Part shown: positions 50,544-62,800 of the stretch, one piece after another
Position numbering within the stretch: position 1 is the stretch's first letter
Layout of the letters: every line of letters begins with the position of its first letter
NCBI GenBank assembly: GCA_019426215.1
Contig: CM033402.1
Location: forward strand, 3,968,001 to 4,032,000
Direction of reading: 5' to 3'
From: Buddleja alternifolia
Lineage: Eukaryota; Streptophyta; Magnoliopsida; Lamiales; Scrophulariaceae
Length of the DNA: 64,000 nt
Notes under the pieces: generated by a model
What the model saw: the letters and a program-made list of their open reading frames with translations, nothing else
Database searches by the model: none
What the model was told of the DNA's origin: nothing
Translations under genes and position numbers: made by a program

Positions 50544-50730
50544 AAGGGTGATTCTAAGATAGACCGGGTCCAACAGCGTCGTTTTGTTTAACACCATTAG
50601 ACGCAGGGGCACTATCAAAAAAAGAAAAAATTAGATGCAGGGATAAAATGGTAAAAAATATCTAAATCAACTGCATCCAATAGTATTAGACAGACCGGCT
50701 CTATTGGACCCGATCTGTCTTAGAATTTGT
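50544..50730. mobile_element. Small Mutator-type MITE
   Basis: A 187-bp insertion with inverted ends (attctaagatagaccgggtc / complement of right end attctaagacagatcgggtc) and a 9-bp direct repeat gcgaggggt (50535-50543 and 50731-50739). Copies A and B lack it. Confidence 0.75.
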
Positions 50731-50877
50731 GCGAGGGGTAATGTCATGGCAATCAAAAAGACAAAATTAAAATAATATATAATTTATATTCTTGTCCTCT
50801 CCAATATTGAAAAACGTTTTTGGTATTGCCGAATTGAGACAGAATTTGTGCGAGGGGTAATGTCATGGCAATCAAAA
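50722..50877. repeat. 119-bp tandem duplication at the MULE target
   Basis: A 37-bp sequence from agaatttgtgcg to caatcaaaa occurs identically at 50722-50758 and 50841-50877. The duplicated unit includes the end of the MITE, so the duplication followed the MITE insertion. The MULE then inserted at the end of the second unit. Confidence 0.75.
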
Positions 50878-50909
50878 GGGAAGTTAGCAATATTAGACCC
50901 CAATTGCAT
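50878..50909 (+). repeat. MULE left terminal inverted repeat
   Basis: 32 bp, perfect inverted match to 63957-63988. Similarity ends at base 33. Confidence 0.92.
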
Positions 50910-51828
50910 ATCACACTACAAAATTAGACATTTTCAAAAAAGCACCTCAATTTTAGACCCTTGTGGGACCCACTCAATTGAAAGTTCTAAAATACCCTTA
51001 CTAACCCATTTGTATTAAAATAAAAGAATATTCATTCAAGTGAATGTTCTAAATTGCCCTTACTAACAAAATTGTATCAAAAGAAAAGATAAATCAGTGA
51101 TTTATGAAATATCTAAAATATCCTTACATTCAATTAAATTAATAAAAAAAAATCATATCTTTCCCTCCCCATTCCCGCCGCGCTGCTGAGTTTCTGTTGA
51201 AGTGCATTTCCCCCAATTCAATCCAAATTTAGGGTTCTTGTTTGGCCCAAATCTTTTTCCCCAATTGATTCGAAATTCGGTACAATTGATTGATATTAAC
51301 CAAAGAAAACTTGCGACATTGTTTTCATCGACTTCGGAAGACTAGAATTTGTTGCTTTGGTCGATTGTTTGTAGTTGTTCGAGGTGCATTTGGAGTTTAA
51401 TCCACCCGAATTCTTGGTAATTATTTCAATTTCGTTTTTCATGAGTTTTTTGAACCAATTTCGGCTTCTTCTTGTTCATGATTGTGAATGTGTGTAGGAT
51501 TGTATTTTGTGGTTGATTTCGAAGAATAATTCTGTTGTTGTGCGGTAGGCAATGTAAATGTCATGTCGGCAATGTAGAGAGGTTGAAGAATCCTCGTTAA
51601 ATAATAGGAATAGCCCTCTCTGTATAATGGTAGTGGTGTATAATGCAATCATAAATAGTTTTGAAAATTAATTGTGTTGTTGTTGTGCAGTAGGCAATCC
51701 CATGTAGGCAGGTTGAAGAATAATGTGTTTACTTGTTAAAAGGAATATCCTTCTGTATACTGGTGCATAGTTCGATCATAAATTGTTTCAATAGCATTAA
51801 TTTTTTTCTTGTTGTTCATTTTAGGAAA

Positions 51829-54390
51829 ATGTCAGACTATTTGTTGTACTACCGATACGATGGAGAGTGGCAGAAGAAAGACGGAGAATTAGGAGCATAT
51901 GAATGGATTTCAAGGAATAATTATGAAATGCACAATGCAATAATCGGAGAAGAGGGAGATGATGTTAACGCGATTACATTTTCAAAGTTTCAGGAATTTA
52001 TATTTGAAAGGGCTCCTTTTAACTGGAATGACTTTGAAATCAAATTGAGTTATACGCCTTTGTCCTGTAAAGGTTTCAACCCTAAATATATTTTGACCGA
52101 TTTTGATGTAAAATGTTATCTTATGGACCAATGTCGTGTATCCAAGTGTAGAAGCATTCTCCATGTTGAGCTTGTTAAGAAGACGGTTCCTGTTGAACAC
52201 AATTGGTTTGATGATGGTAATGGTGTTGATATAGATGGAGTGGAATCTGATAGTGAGGACTCAGGTTTTTATGTGGGTGTGAATGTGGTTGACGACTATA
52301 CATCTGTCCCAGGCAGGCCGGCTTTTGTTTTAGCTAAGCCGATGCCCCCGCCCATATCTATGGCCTCTTCCCCAACTCCTATCAAACAAAATCCTCCAAG
52401 CAATGAAAATTTATAATCAACTCCCGTTTCGACTCCAAATGTTGAAAATCTCCATTCTACTCCTGCCGCTCCCTCAAGTCCAATACATGCTTCCAGTTCA
52501 CCTTTCTATTTCTCAAGGGATGACTCAAGTCCAATACATGCTTCCAGTACACCTCTCTGTTTCTCAAGGGAAGACTCAATTCCAATTCTTCGAGCTACCG
52601 TTAGTGAGCCTATTCCTGATAAGGTTGTTGAAACCTACAGTTTTGAGGATGGTATAGATCTGCCAATTGGACATGAATTCAGTAGCAAAGATGAGGTGTT
52701 CGACGTGGTTTTGAATGCTTCGTTGAAAGCAACTTTCAATTTTAAAAGATCTAAGTCAAACATAAAGATATTCTCTTTTAAGTGTAGGGATCAGGAATGC
52801 AAGTGGAGATTGCGTGCTGGAAAGACCGGAGGATTAGATGTTTTCTCCTTGCGCATTCATAGTAATATCCATATATGCTCACCTTCAGTGGGGTTTAAAG
52901 CAGAAAAAAATAGCGCATCGCAGGTTTGTAACATGTTGTTAAAGACTTTCCCATGTCAGTATAATACACCGTCGCCAAAGACAATAGTTGAAATGATGGT
53001 AAATCAGGGCCTTCATATTTCTTACTCTAAAGCCCTGCGGGGTAAATATCTAGCGAGAAGTACTATCAGGGGTGACCCGGAGGAAAGTTATGCTTTTCTT
53101 CCGAGTTATTTGTATATGCTGAAGAAGGTGAATCCCGGTACAGTTACTGACATATGTACAGATGTGGATGGCAAGTTTGTGTCTTTATTCTTTGCATTGG
53201 GAGCATGCATCGAAGGATTTAAGGCCATGAGGAAGGTAATCGTTATTGACGGCACGCATTTAAAGACCAAGTATAAAGGTGTATTATTAGTTTGTGCTGC
53301 ACAAGACGGCAACAAACATCAATATCCTCTTGCTTTTGGTGTAGTTAAAAGTGAATGCGATGCATCATGGTCTTGGTTCTTGGACAAGCTTAGCGAGGTG
53401 ATACCCGATTCTGAAGATTTGGTCATCATTTCAGATAGAAATGGAAACATCATAAATACAATTCCGATAGTGTATCCCAAGGCTTCACATGGATTCTGTG
53501 CTTATCATATTTCTCAAATATTAGGACTCGCGTTAATATCGGTAGGGGGTAAACAGAAAAATGAACATCGCGAAAGCGTGTTGGGGAAGTTCATGGCTTC
53601 CGCTGAAGCATACACTGTTCAAGAGTTCGGAAAATGTTTTGATGACCTAACAAGAAGGCAACCTCGTACATGCGTCAAGTTTCACGAGTATATGCAAGAT
53701 CTACTCCTTATAAAGGAGTGTTGGGCCAGGTGCTACTTTGAATGTTCACGATACAACATTTTGACTTCCAACGGAGTTGAGTCCATTAATGCTGTCTTGG
53801 TTGGTGCTCGATCATTTCCGCTGATTCTTTTGTTGGATGAGATTGTGAACTTGATATGTCAGTGGTTCAATAAGCACCGCAACGAATCTTGTGAGGATGG
53901 ATCGTCACAATTCCTAACTCCAGAAGCTGAAAGCACATTGCATGCAAGGAAACGCGAGTGCCAGTTCTATATAGCTAAAGAACTTAATAAGTTTGCTGGT
54001 GAGTATATGGTCAATCGCAAGGGGGCTTTGGATCACGAAGAAATTTTCTTTGTTGACCTCCAGAAGAAAAAATGTAGTTGCCGAGTTTTCGACATTGACC
54101 ATCTCCCTTGTGAGCACGCGCTTGCTGCATTTTCTGGTGATGACGTAGAATTGGTCTCTCTCTGCTCGAAGTACTACTTGAAGGAATTATGGGCATTGGC
54201 GTATTTTCGAACCATATACCCCGTTCCTAATCAATCCACTTGGATCATACCTGATGAAGTAAAGGCCATTCGGGTGGTACCTCCGGACTACACGAAAAGG
54301 CCTGGAGTGTCTCAGTCTGTTAGAATGGAGGCAGGTGGACAGAAGGTTCGGAAGAAGTCAAAGAGACAAAAAGATCCAAGAAAGTTCTAA
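51829..54390 (+). CDS. MULE transposase (single in-frame stop at codon 196)
   Basis: Cut-and-paste DDE transposase of the MuDR/MURA family. An acceptor (ttttag, 51819-51824) just upstream suggests a leader intron, and ATG 51829 starts MSDYLLYYRYDGEWQ. The frame has one interruption, TAA at 52414-52416, inside a Ser/Pro/Thr-rich linker; the same frame then runs unbroken to TAA 54390 (854 codons in all). Domains: N-terminal region (codons 1-150), MuDR zinc/DNA-binding region (FKCRDQECKWRLRA), DDE core with VIDGTHL and IISDRNGN, the CAYH motif, NGVES as likely third acid, and a C-terminal SWIM finger (CSCRVFDIDHLPCEH). The internal repeat ENL-STP suggests the stop replaced Gln or His. A 564-residue protein from Met 52696 would keep the catalytic core. 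Confidence 0.88.
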
Positions 54391-55031
54391 CTAAACTGAG
54401 CTATGGAGATGTATGATTTTTTATTTCCTTATTTTTTAATAATTTGATTAATAGTTGGTATAAAACTAGGATGGATTAATCAATGATTGTTTCTCCAATC
54501 CATCTGGTGGGAACTATAATGTTGTATTTTTTCAATCATATAATGTTATATTTTTCAATCGTATGGGGGAAATGAAATTGTTATACTGGTTGTACTGCCG
54601 AATAAAATAGCAAGCTTGCTTTAAATTAATTTTGCTTTTTTTTTGTGCTTAATTTCTGGCTATTCATATTTGAAGGAATATACTTGTTATACTGAGTTGT
54701 ATGCTCAATAGGGGGCTATTCATATTTGAAGGAATATTTCGTGAATGGACTTCGTTGTATGCTCAATAGGGGGATTCTGTTGCAGTGTTAAATATGTTCA
54801 ATTTTTAGGGGTGTTGTTTTTGAATTATGTTAAATGCTCGTTTGCATTATATGTCTTGATCTTGAATTGTTAAATTGGAGATTTTTTACAAGTTATGGCT
54901 ATGTGGCAGAATTAGGCAGAATTTTTTGCCCCTTTGCATGATATGTCTGAATAATCTGAACAATATACATAAAATACTGGTGACATAGAACTATATATAA
55001 AAACTAGGAAAGAAAACTACTGATTTTACAC
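54391..55031. other. MULE spacer after transposase
   Basis: AT-rich, with a tandem duplication of about 62 bp (54659-54780, ctattcatatttgaaggaat twice). No gene. Confidence 0.5.
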
Positions 55032-55511
55032 TCAAATACTGGACTGATGAATGATCAGTCCAACTGATAGACCGGCCACAAATATGAAAATTGCAAGCAG
55101 AATCAAGGCAACGATTATGAAACAACACATTAGGGAGAACCCCCTACTAGTTAGGCTCAATTCAGTTTGCAGTGGCTTGCCAAATCTAACAGTCATACAT
55201 ATATTCTTTTTCGTTGACCGGTCACTGGCTGAATCTAAGCTCGGGCAAGCAGTGGCGGAACCCTTGTCCTTACTAGACGAAGCACCTTGCTCTGTCTGCG
55301 TTGGGCAGACGTTATTGTCCATAAAACTTGGCTGTGGTATATCAGGGTTTTCATCATGGTATTCATCGCACCAAAGATAACAATCTGTATGTGTTTTCCA
55401 GCTGGGACATCGATAAAAGTAGTGGCCTGGATTTTTTGTATCCGGTCCGGCACGGTGAATAATCATTCTGCCTCGCCCGCACTTACAAGTAGGTGACCAA
55501 AATCCCTCCAT
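55032..55511 (-). CDS. GRF-type zinc-finger membrane protein
   Basis: 159 residues. The N-terminus has a GRF zinc-finger pattern (Cys9, Cys11, then Cys35 and Cys44 with YFYRCPSW), a fold that binds single-stranded nucleic acid in other proteins. A Ser-rich linker and one predicted membrane span (SLMCCFIIVALILLAIFIFV, residues ~128-147) follow near the C-terminus. Small GRF proteins with a C-terminal helix are abundant in plant genomes and frequently lie near MULEs. The single exon is intact and opposite to the transposase, 641 bp away. Function is unknown; it may be cargo or an accessory factor. Confidence 0.72.
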   Translation of the reverse strand: MEGFWSPTCKCGRGRMIIHRAGPDTKNPGHYFYRCPSWKTHTDCYLWCDEYHDENPDIPQPSFMDNNVCPTQTEQGASSSKDKGSATACPSLDSASDRSTKKNICMTVRFGKPLQTELSLTSRGFSLMCCFIIVALILLAIFIFVAGLSVGLIIHQSSI

Positions 55512-57304
55512 GATTCAGTGATTTGATACCGAGACGAAGGAGGAGAGAGACGAGAGAGACGGTAAATAGTAATTCTTCAGGGGGGGTTGGACTTCCGACT
55601 TAATAATAAGGAGATGGAGGGAAGAGAGGGGAAGTGGAGAGAAAGGGATATTGTGGAAAATAGAATGTTGGATATTGGATAATGAATAATAGAAATAATC
55701 TAGATGATGGGAATAATATAACAAACCTGTTTTTCTTCTTTTCCTGCTTTTTTATTCAAACTTTTTCGGATTTCCCGCCTTCATCAATCTTCCTAGTATA
55801 CTGACTATACCGGATAACTATTCTTCCGGTATAGTAATGTGTTTTTGAACTGTAAATTGTTCTAATTGCTGCCAATTGTGGTATAAATATATCCTAAATA
55901 TTAATTAAAATGTTTTAGCACTGTTCTATTTCAACCAATCATATGTCAATTGGTGATGGATTCATTTCCAATTGTTTTTCCAATTTGCCTAGTATACTAA
56001 GTACAACATATAAACATGTTATTACTAGGTATGGGAAACTATTAACATTAATTAGTGGTAGAGGCACATATGAAATACATCAATTGTTCTACATTCAAAT
56101 ATGCATTTGTCACACACGGTATATTTTATTAAAACATCACAAAATTTAGGTTCACATTACCTCTGATCGATACCCTAAACCCTAAAACTCGACACCCTAA
56201 ACCATGTGTATTGCTGCCAATTGTGGTGTAATCCATAGACATATTATTATTTCAAGCAATTTAAATGTTTTAGCACTGTTTTATGTCAACCAATCATATG
56301 TCAATTGGTGATGGATTCATTTCCAATTGTTTTTCCAATCTGCCTAGTATACTAAGTACAACATATAAACATGTTATTATTAGGTATGGGAAACTATTAA
56401 CATTAATTAGTGGTAGAGGCATATATGAAATACATCAATTGTTCTACATTCAAATACGCATCTATCGCACACGGTATATTTTATTAAAACATCACAAAAT
56501 TTAGGTTCACATTACCTCTGATCGATACCCTAAATCCTAAAACTCGATACCCTAAACCATGTGTATTGCTGCCAATTGTGGTGTAATCCATAGACATATT
56601 ATTATTTCAAGCAATTTAAATGTTTTAGCATTGTTCTATTTCAACCAATCATATGTCAATTGGTGATGGATTCATTTCCAATTGTTTTTCCACTCTGCCT
56701 AGTATACTAAGTACAACATACTACATATACCGAATCAATATTCGTCCGGTATACCTATCGTTCTGCCTACTATACTGAATATACCGGATCGATATTATTC
56801 CGGTATACCTATGGTTTTTGGACCATAAATTAAATTAAATTCTTATTGGGATCTAATCTATAAATATATCCTAAACATTAATTTAAATGTTTTAGCACTG
56901 TTCTATTTCAACCAATCATATGTCAATTGGTGATGGATTCGATTCCAATTGTTTTTCCAATCTGCCTAGTATACTAAGTACAACATACTGACTATACCGA
57001 ATCAATATTCGTCCGGTATACCTATCGTTCTGCCTACTATACTGAATATACTGGATCGATATTATTCTGGTATACCTATGGTTTTTGGACCATAAATTAA
57101 ATTAAATTCCCGCTAACTGTGATCTAATAAAGTATTTCCCGCTCCTTGTTCATCAAATAACTGTCAAATTGGGGATTCATTGCCGGTTATACTGGATAGC
57201 AATCTTTTCAGTATATATATTGACAAAATAAGATCAAAATGACAAAATATTACTACAACTGACATATCAATCAGAATATAACCTAATTACATAGATTTTA
57301 GAAC
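55512..57304. other. MULE spacer dominated by tandem repeats
   Basis: No gene. About 55866-57110 consists of large tandem repeats (next entry), flanked by AT-rich DNA. Words such as tataccggatcgatat are near-palindromic. Confidence 0.6.
55866..57110 (+). repeat. 355-bp tandem repeats
   Basis: The word atatgtcaattggtgatgga recurs at 55941, 56296, 56651 and 56918, i.e. two exact 355-bp steps and a shorter 267-bp step. Each long unit includes a ccctaaaccctaaa-like patch. The 68-73 codon ORFs here are repeats of one another and not genes. Confidence 0.85.
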
Positions 57305-58891
57305 TCAAACAGTGGGTTGCACAAACGAGAAACGAAGCTGCACATTTTCCGATAATCTTGGAAACAACCTTATCGTCCTAGTTTTGTGGTAACATATATC
57401 ACGGTCAGCAGCAAAAGCGTCGTTGCACACAATATTTACCCTCTACAACTGAGATGCGTGCAATAACACATACATAACGTAGCTCATCTCGCATTCAGTG
57501 CCCGTGAAATTTGTTACGTTGACCACATCCAAATTGTCCAATCCCAACTCACCCAAACTCCACTCTTCTACATATTGACCAACACTTGTGGGATTGTTTA
57601 CCAAGATGTCACTTGGCTACAAAACAGGTAAAAAACAGAAACCATTTTATTAAAGGAATATGAGAAATCAAAGTGTTAATTAACCATGTTATAATCAACA
57701 AAACATAAAATGTAGAATATTACCACCAAATTAATTGAAAATGTTTCCAAGTTCGGACATCTACTAATCATCACCAGTGTCATTGCGAGATGATCGATCT
57801 TGTTCAAACATGTCATATTTAAGCTGAACATGTCGACAAAATAACACGACAACACACGACGATGTAGACCATCCACGCTGGCCAAAACCTACCAAAGTAC
57901 CAAAAACGTAAAATCAAAAACAACTTCATAGATTTAATGCACACAGAATAATCCCTTATCAAAAAAATGATATGTATACCTGTCCCAAAACCATCGACAC
58001 ATGAGCGTCATCGGTGAGGAATAATTCTTTAACCATTTTAACAACCTCTCGATGGAAAAGGTTATCAGTGCAATTACTTTCAAAGTCCATGGCATCACCA
58101 CGTAATATCCATTTCAATGTACGAGCTCTAGACACATGCATATGCCCCGACAACCCCTGATTTTGTGTCGTTAAAATAACCAACAAATCTAAATTGGGGA
58201 TCGATAGTCGTATGTTGACATTGCTTTGGCCATGGTTGAAAGCCATTTTTAATATTTTCAAACAGGGGAAATAACCCGAAAATTCACGAATATTTTCAAA
58301 ATCACAACTAAGTAGTTGCAACTCCTCTAATATGGGAAACCATTTTGTATTCTTAAAGCCAAACCTATTGTCAATCATTACTACACGCTTCAATACTAGT
58401 TTTTTCAAATTTGGCAATAAGATTCCATCATCCCACATAACAACATACTTAGGCAGAGATAGTTTAAGATCAACAACTGACTGTGAGTAAAATAGGCTGC
58501 TAGGGAGAGAGTTTAATAAACGACCGACTACTTTAAGTTTTCGAACATGGTGATCAACACCAAATAATACCCAATCTTCCTTAATACGGTCGCCACCTCC
58601 CTCACCCCTCCAAAATCAAGTATTAAAGTATGAACAACACTATTGTTATGTTGTTCAACAGTGCGATTAACAAAATCTGAAAAATCTAAGCCTCTATACA
58701 AAAAAAATATTATGCTGTAAAAAAGCCCCATGATTGAACTCGAGTTTAGGGATAGAGTACCAAAGATGTTGGAAATGTTTTGATATAAATCCCAACCTTG
58801 ATGCCTCCACTAATGATAGGTTTGATAACCAATCCATAATGTGAAATATCACATCAAGAGGAAGCACGCTTAATCTATCTTCAATATCCAT
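57305..58891 (-). pseudogene. F-box/LRR-type pseudogene carried by the MULE
   Basis: Homologue of the CACTA cargo gene at 28362-29971. Exon 1 (58891-57980) begins MDIEDRLSVLPLDVIFHIMD, an F-box (LSVLPLDVIFHIMDWLSN..SKHFQHLWYSIPKL), then LRR-like segments (LPNLKKLVLKRV, FPILEELQLLSCDF). Exon 2 is 57888-57724 and exon 3 is 57616-57305, with GT..AG junctions at the positions of the CACTA gene. Lesions: a one-base gain in a T-run near 58705, a second frameshift near 58615-58600, and an in-frame TAG in exon 3 (SQL-stop-RVN). The introns also resemble those of the CACTA copy (gtaatattcta..acatggtt). SCF-type substrate-receptor function is inferred from family only. Confidence 0.78.
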
Positions 58892-59877
58892 GGTAGATTG
58901 AAAAATGATGGGTAAAATAAGTGAGGAAGGAAGAAAGGTAGAAAATGAGAGTGAAGAAGGATGAGTGAAGACGGTGAAAATGTTTTTCTAGAGGATAGAT
59001 AAATAAATAAGTGAGGAAGGGGAAAGGGCAGGGCGGACAGGTGTTTAATAAATTAACCTCTTATCATAACAGCTGTCAAAATTTAAACTTCCCACTAATA
59101 TGGTCTTGGGTAAACGTGTGGTGAGGCTTTCAAACTTCCTCTCACCCCAACCGATGTGATAACTTCCCCACATTTATTATACTGTTTCGAATGACCTCTA
59201 GTATATCTAGTATAACTATTATACTACATATATTGAATAAATAGATGGGATGGATGGGATTGAGAACCACCCACTTTAATAATGCATTAAATTTCATCTT
59301 ACTTTTTTACCAAACAAAAAAATCTAGCCACTAATGGCCAATATGTTTTTAAATACTAAACCCTAATATTTTGCAGTATTATATCCGACGTAATGCTAAT
59401 TTTGAATTACAAGCTAACAAAAATATAGTAGAAAGCAATAAATTTTAAGAAATATACTAGTTATACTGGGTACCAATCTGGGCAGTATACGGATAATACT
59501 AGTTATACTGCATGCCAATCTGGGTAGTATACAGATAATACTTGTTATACTGTGTACCACTATACACAAGATATTTCATACCATAGTCTGTGGGTGGTAA
59601 AGTGCACATTTCAATAACTGAGGGGGCAAGTGCACATCACACCATAACCGAGAGAGGTGTCTGCCCAGATTGGTATGCAGTATAACTAGAAATTATCCGT
59701 ATACTGACCAGATTGGTAATTAGCATTACGTCGGATATAATACTGTAAAATATTAGGGTTTAGTATTTAAAAACATATTGGCCATTTTTGCATATATTTC
59801 ATACTTGATACAATATGTTAAACATTTTTCACGTATAGACAAAAGTATCTACAAGTTAATAGCAATTTCATTGTTCA
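58892..59877. other. MULE spacer with inverted repeat
   Basis: Upstream of the F-box gene and downstream of the ULP1 gene. No coding signal. The central part is a hairpin-forming inverted repeat (next entry). Confidence 0.5.
59333..59786. repeat. Inverted repeat (foldback) inside MULE
   Basis: Arms 59333-59400 and 59719-59786 are nearly perfect reverse complements (aatggccaatatgttttta end). A second inner pair (about 59470-59506 and 59675-59716, taccaatctgg..cagtatacgg) extends the fold. Possibly a MITE. Confidence 0.75.
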
Positions 59878-62800
59878 TCAATCAACTCTCAAGTTCAAAA
59901 TCTCCTTAACTACCCTCTGCCTAAAATATGACATGTGAGCCTGTCCAAAACAAAGACCAATGTTAGCCGAACTACTACAAAAGTCGGCGTACTTGATCAT
60001 GAACATTCCACAGTCGTAGTTATTTTCCTGTCGAGGAAGGTTCTTGGTGTACTCGTGATTCCACAAACTCAGATCAATGGCTTCTCCACTCTTATGCTTC
60101 ACCTCATCAACAAAATACAGAGCAAGAAATTTCAAAACTTCGTGATCTTGTCCACCATCAGAATCAAGATATTGCAACTTTTGTTCCTTTTTGTTGATAA
60201 TAGCTAAACACCAATGATCGGATTTGTGAATAGGCACAAATTTTTTTTCACAATCAAGGAGGTGATATCCCAGATTGGTCGGGGTGGTCCAATCCTTGAT
60301 AGATTTGAAATCATATACACCATTACGAACCAAAGCGGTGCAAAAGAAAGTGTTAAAATAGTGGCACTTTAAAAATTTGGTTGGCTCCCCCCTCTCTCTT
60401 TCTTTCAACAATTGAAATATACATTAATCACATCAGAGTTAAGCCAAGCTCTTGCCAGAAAACACCGTAACTGTTCGCCGGTAATCTGAATATTAGTGTG
60501 AGTCACCAACACTTTTTCGAAACTGGAAGAGGTCAAGGCTTCGGAAACAACATCTTTTTCTTCTGGAGTAAGAGACACAAAAAAATCCCCAGCCATATCA
60601 TTCTTCATCGGTTCTATAATAATATTTGGGCCCGACTCCACCTAGGGTTCAGAAAAACATGTTAAACAAAAAGATAAATTCACACAGTGCAATATTATCA
60701 AATATTGTATGCAAATACAAATACTAATACTAATACAAGTACTAGTACTAACAAAAATACTAATACTGAATAAAATTACTAATACTAATATTGTATACAA
60801 ATACAGTACATATACTACTATAAACAAACACAGTGCAGCAAATACAATATTACAAATACTAATACTAATACAAGTACTAGCACTAACAAAAATAATAATA
60901 CTGAATAAAATTACTAATACTAATATTGTATACAAACACAGTACCCATAGTACTACAAACAAACACAGTCATCAAACCAAACCAACTAATAAAACCATTA
61001 CACATAATGCCATATTACGTCTTACGTTCTTTCTTCTTCTTCTTCTTTCTTGCATCCAGATTGGTAAATGGAGATTTTTGGTACTTGGATTTCTTTGGCA
61101 TCTTCTTCAAATAAAACTCAGATTCTTCTTGTACAACTACATCTACCATGGGATCAGGACCTACAACCACTCCACCATGATTAAAAAGGACCATGGCTAA
61201 ACCATCAACTTTATCCTCACCAAGTCCTTCACCTGCATCCCCACCAAGTCCTCCATACTCATCCTCACCAAGTCCTTCATCCACATCCTCACCAACAAAA
61301 TCATCCTTATCACCACTAACCCCTTCATCCTCACCAAGAACCTCATCATCATCCTCATCACCTCCAATCTTTGTTGAAAGGTCTTTTAACACACTTTCAA
61401 CCTTTTCTAACCTTTCACTCATAGCAATACTGTTTTGTGATAACAAATCAATCTTTTGTAATAACAAATCATCCTTTGCTATTAACTCACGAAGGACTTT
61501 CATAAACATATCATTGGTATTCATGGGAATGGATGAAACACCGGGAACACTGTCCTGTGCAAGTTTCCCTGCCTCACATTCAACATTTTCCTTTTGAGAT
61601 CTTCTACCATCATCATCATCGATTATGGTTGCAATTTTACTCACTGGAAGAATGGAATGTCGAGATTCCAAATCTATTCGGAAAATGTCATCAAATACAA
61701 TTCTACCTCATTTCTCAAGTATTTCAGTCCATAATTTGGTGGTTGTGTCATGGACCTTGCTGTTGGCATGATCAAAAGGAGCAAAGCTTTGTATGTGGTC
61801 TGTTGCCAGTTCCTCCGGCGTGGCTTGAAGTAGGCTTTTAATATTCTAGCAAACAAATAAACAAATAAATATAATAGAATTAATACAATTCATTATAAAA
61901 GGGGAAGATTGATACGCAAATAACAAAATTTTTAAGGTTTGAGGTTTTAACATTTCAAATTGGCAATGAAATACTAACCTGGGTGTTTCCAACCAACATA
62001 AGAATTTGAGACAAGGTGGGATATTGTCTCTTGTGAAGAAGTTTAGTGGTCCACTTGCACATTCTCGGCAATTGTCCGGGCATATTCTCCCTCAACCGCC
62101 CAATCATTGGTGAGAGTGCGGGTATACACTCGAAAGGAAGAAGCTAATATAGGAACAAAAAAGATATTATCAAATATTCACATAACAGTAAGTCGACAAT
62201 TACCAATGAAAGATAAAAACCAAATTTACCATAAGTGGGAGAACGAAACAACGAAAGTTGCACTGTGGATCTTCCGCAGCCAATTTTTTCTTCAAGTCCA
62301 AGGTTTTCAATTGGTCCATCATAACAGAATAAGAAAGCCTACCCCTTTGATAAGTTTTCGCAAACTCAAGGTCATCAACAATTGCAAGAAGACGGGAGTT
62401 AATTGGTGAATCATCATGTGGCGGGATAAAAAAAACAGAAACCAACAAATATAATAGCGCAAGCTTTAACTTGTCGGATGGAAGGATCTCTAATGCTTTG
62501 TCACTGGAACTAATCGCGGCCTTCTTCGCAGCCTTTCGACGAGTTCTAGAACGGTCTACTTCTCCACAGATCACACGCTTCTTAAGTTGTTCCCTAAGAA
62601 TTTTAACGGTGGCTTTAGGGCTAAAGTATCTACGACTAAAACCATCATCCTCCACAACCTTTGAAGCTGTAGGATACCGGGAGCAATTCAACCCGCTCAT
62701 AATTGCATGCTCCAACAAAGAGTAACGAATAGGAATGCCATTTACAACAAACCAAATTTCAGAATGGTCTGGAGACTCCACTATTCGGGTTAGAAGCATC

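Larger units (their letters stand above)
49617..50877. repeat. Segmental duplication, copy C (promoter side only)
   Basis: Matches the upstream region of chlorophyllase copies A and B (ttgtttggtgtgaagag, catggcatgtttgtacc and onward), including the TATA sequence, up to the MULE insertion point. Confidence 0.8.

Noticed and set aside
55943..56504. Two near-identical 68-73 codon ORFs
   Set aside because: They are the same frame of a 355-bp tandem repeat.
55941..56940. Regularly spaced repeats considered as a CRISPR-like array
   Set aside because: Units are 355 bp, contiguous and in a plant transposon; no short repeat with unique spacers and no cas genes.
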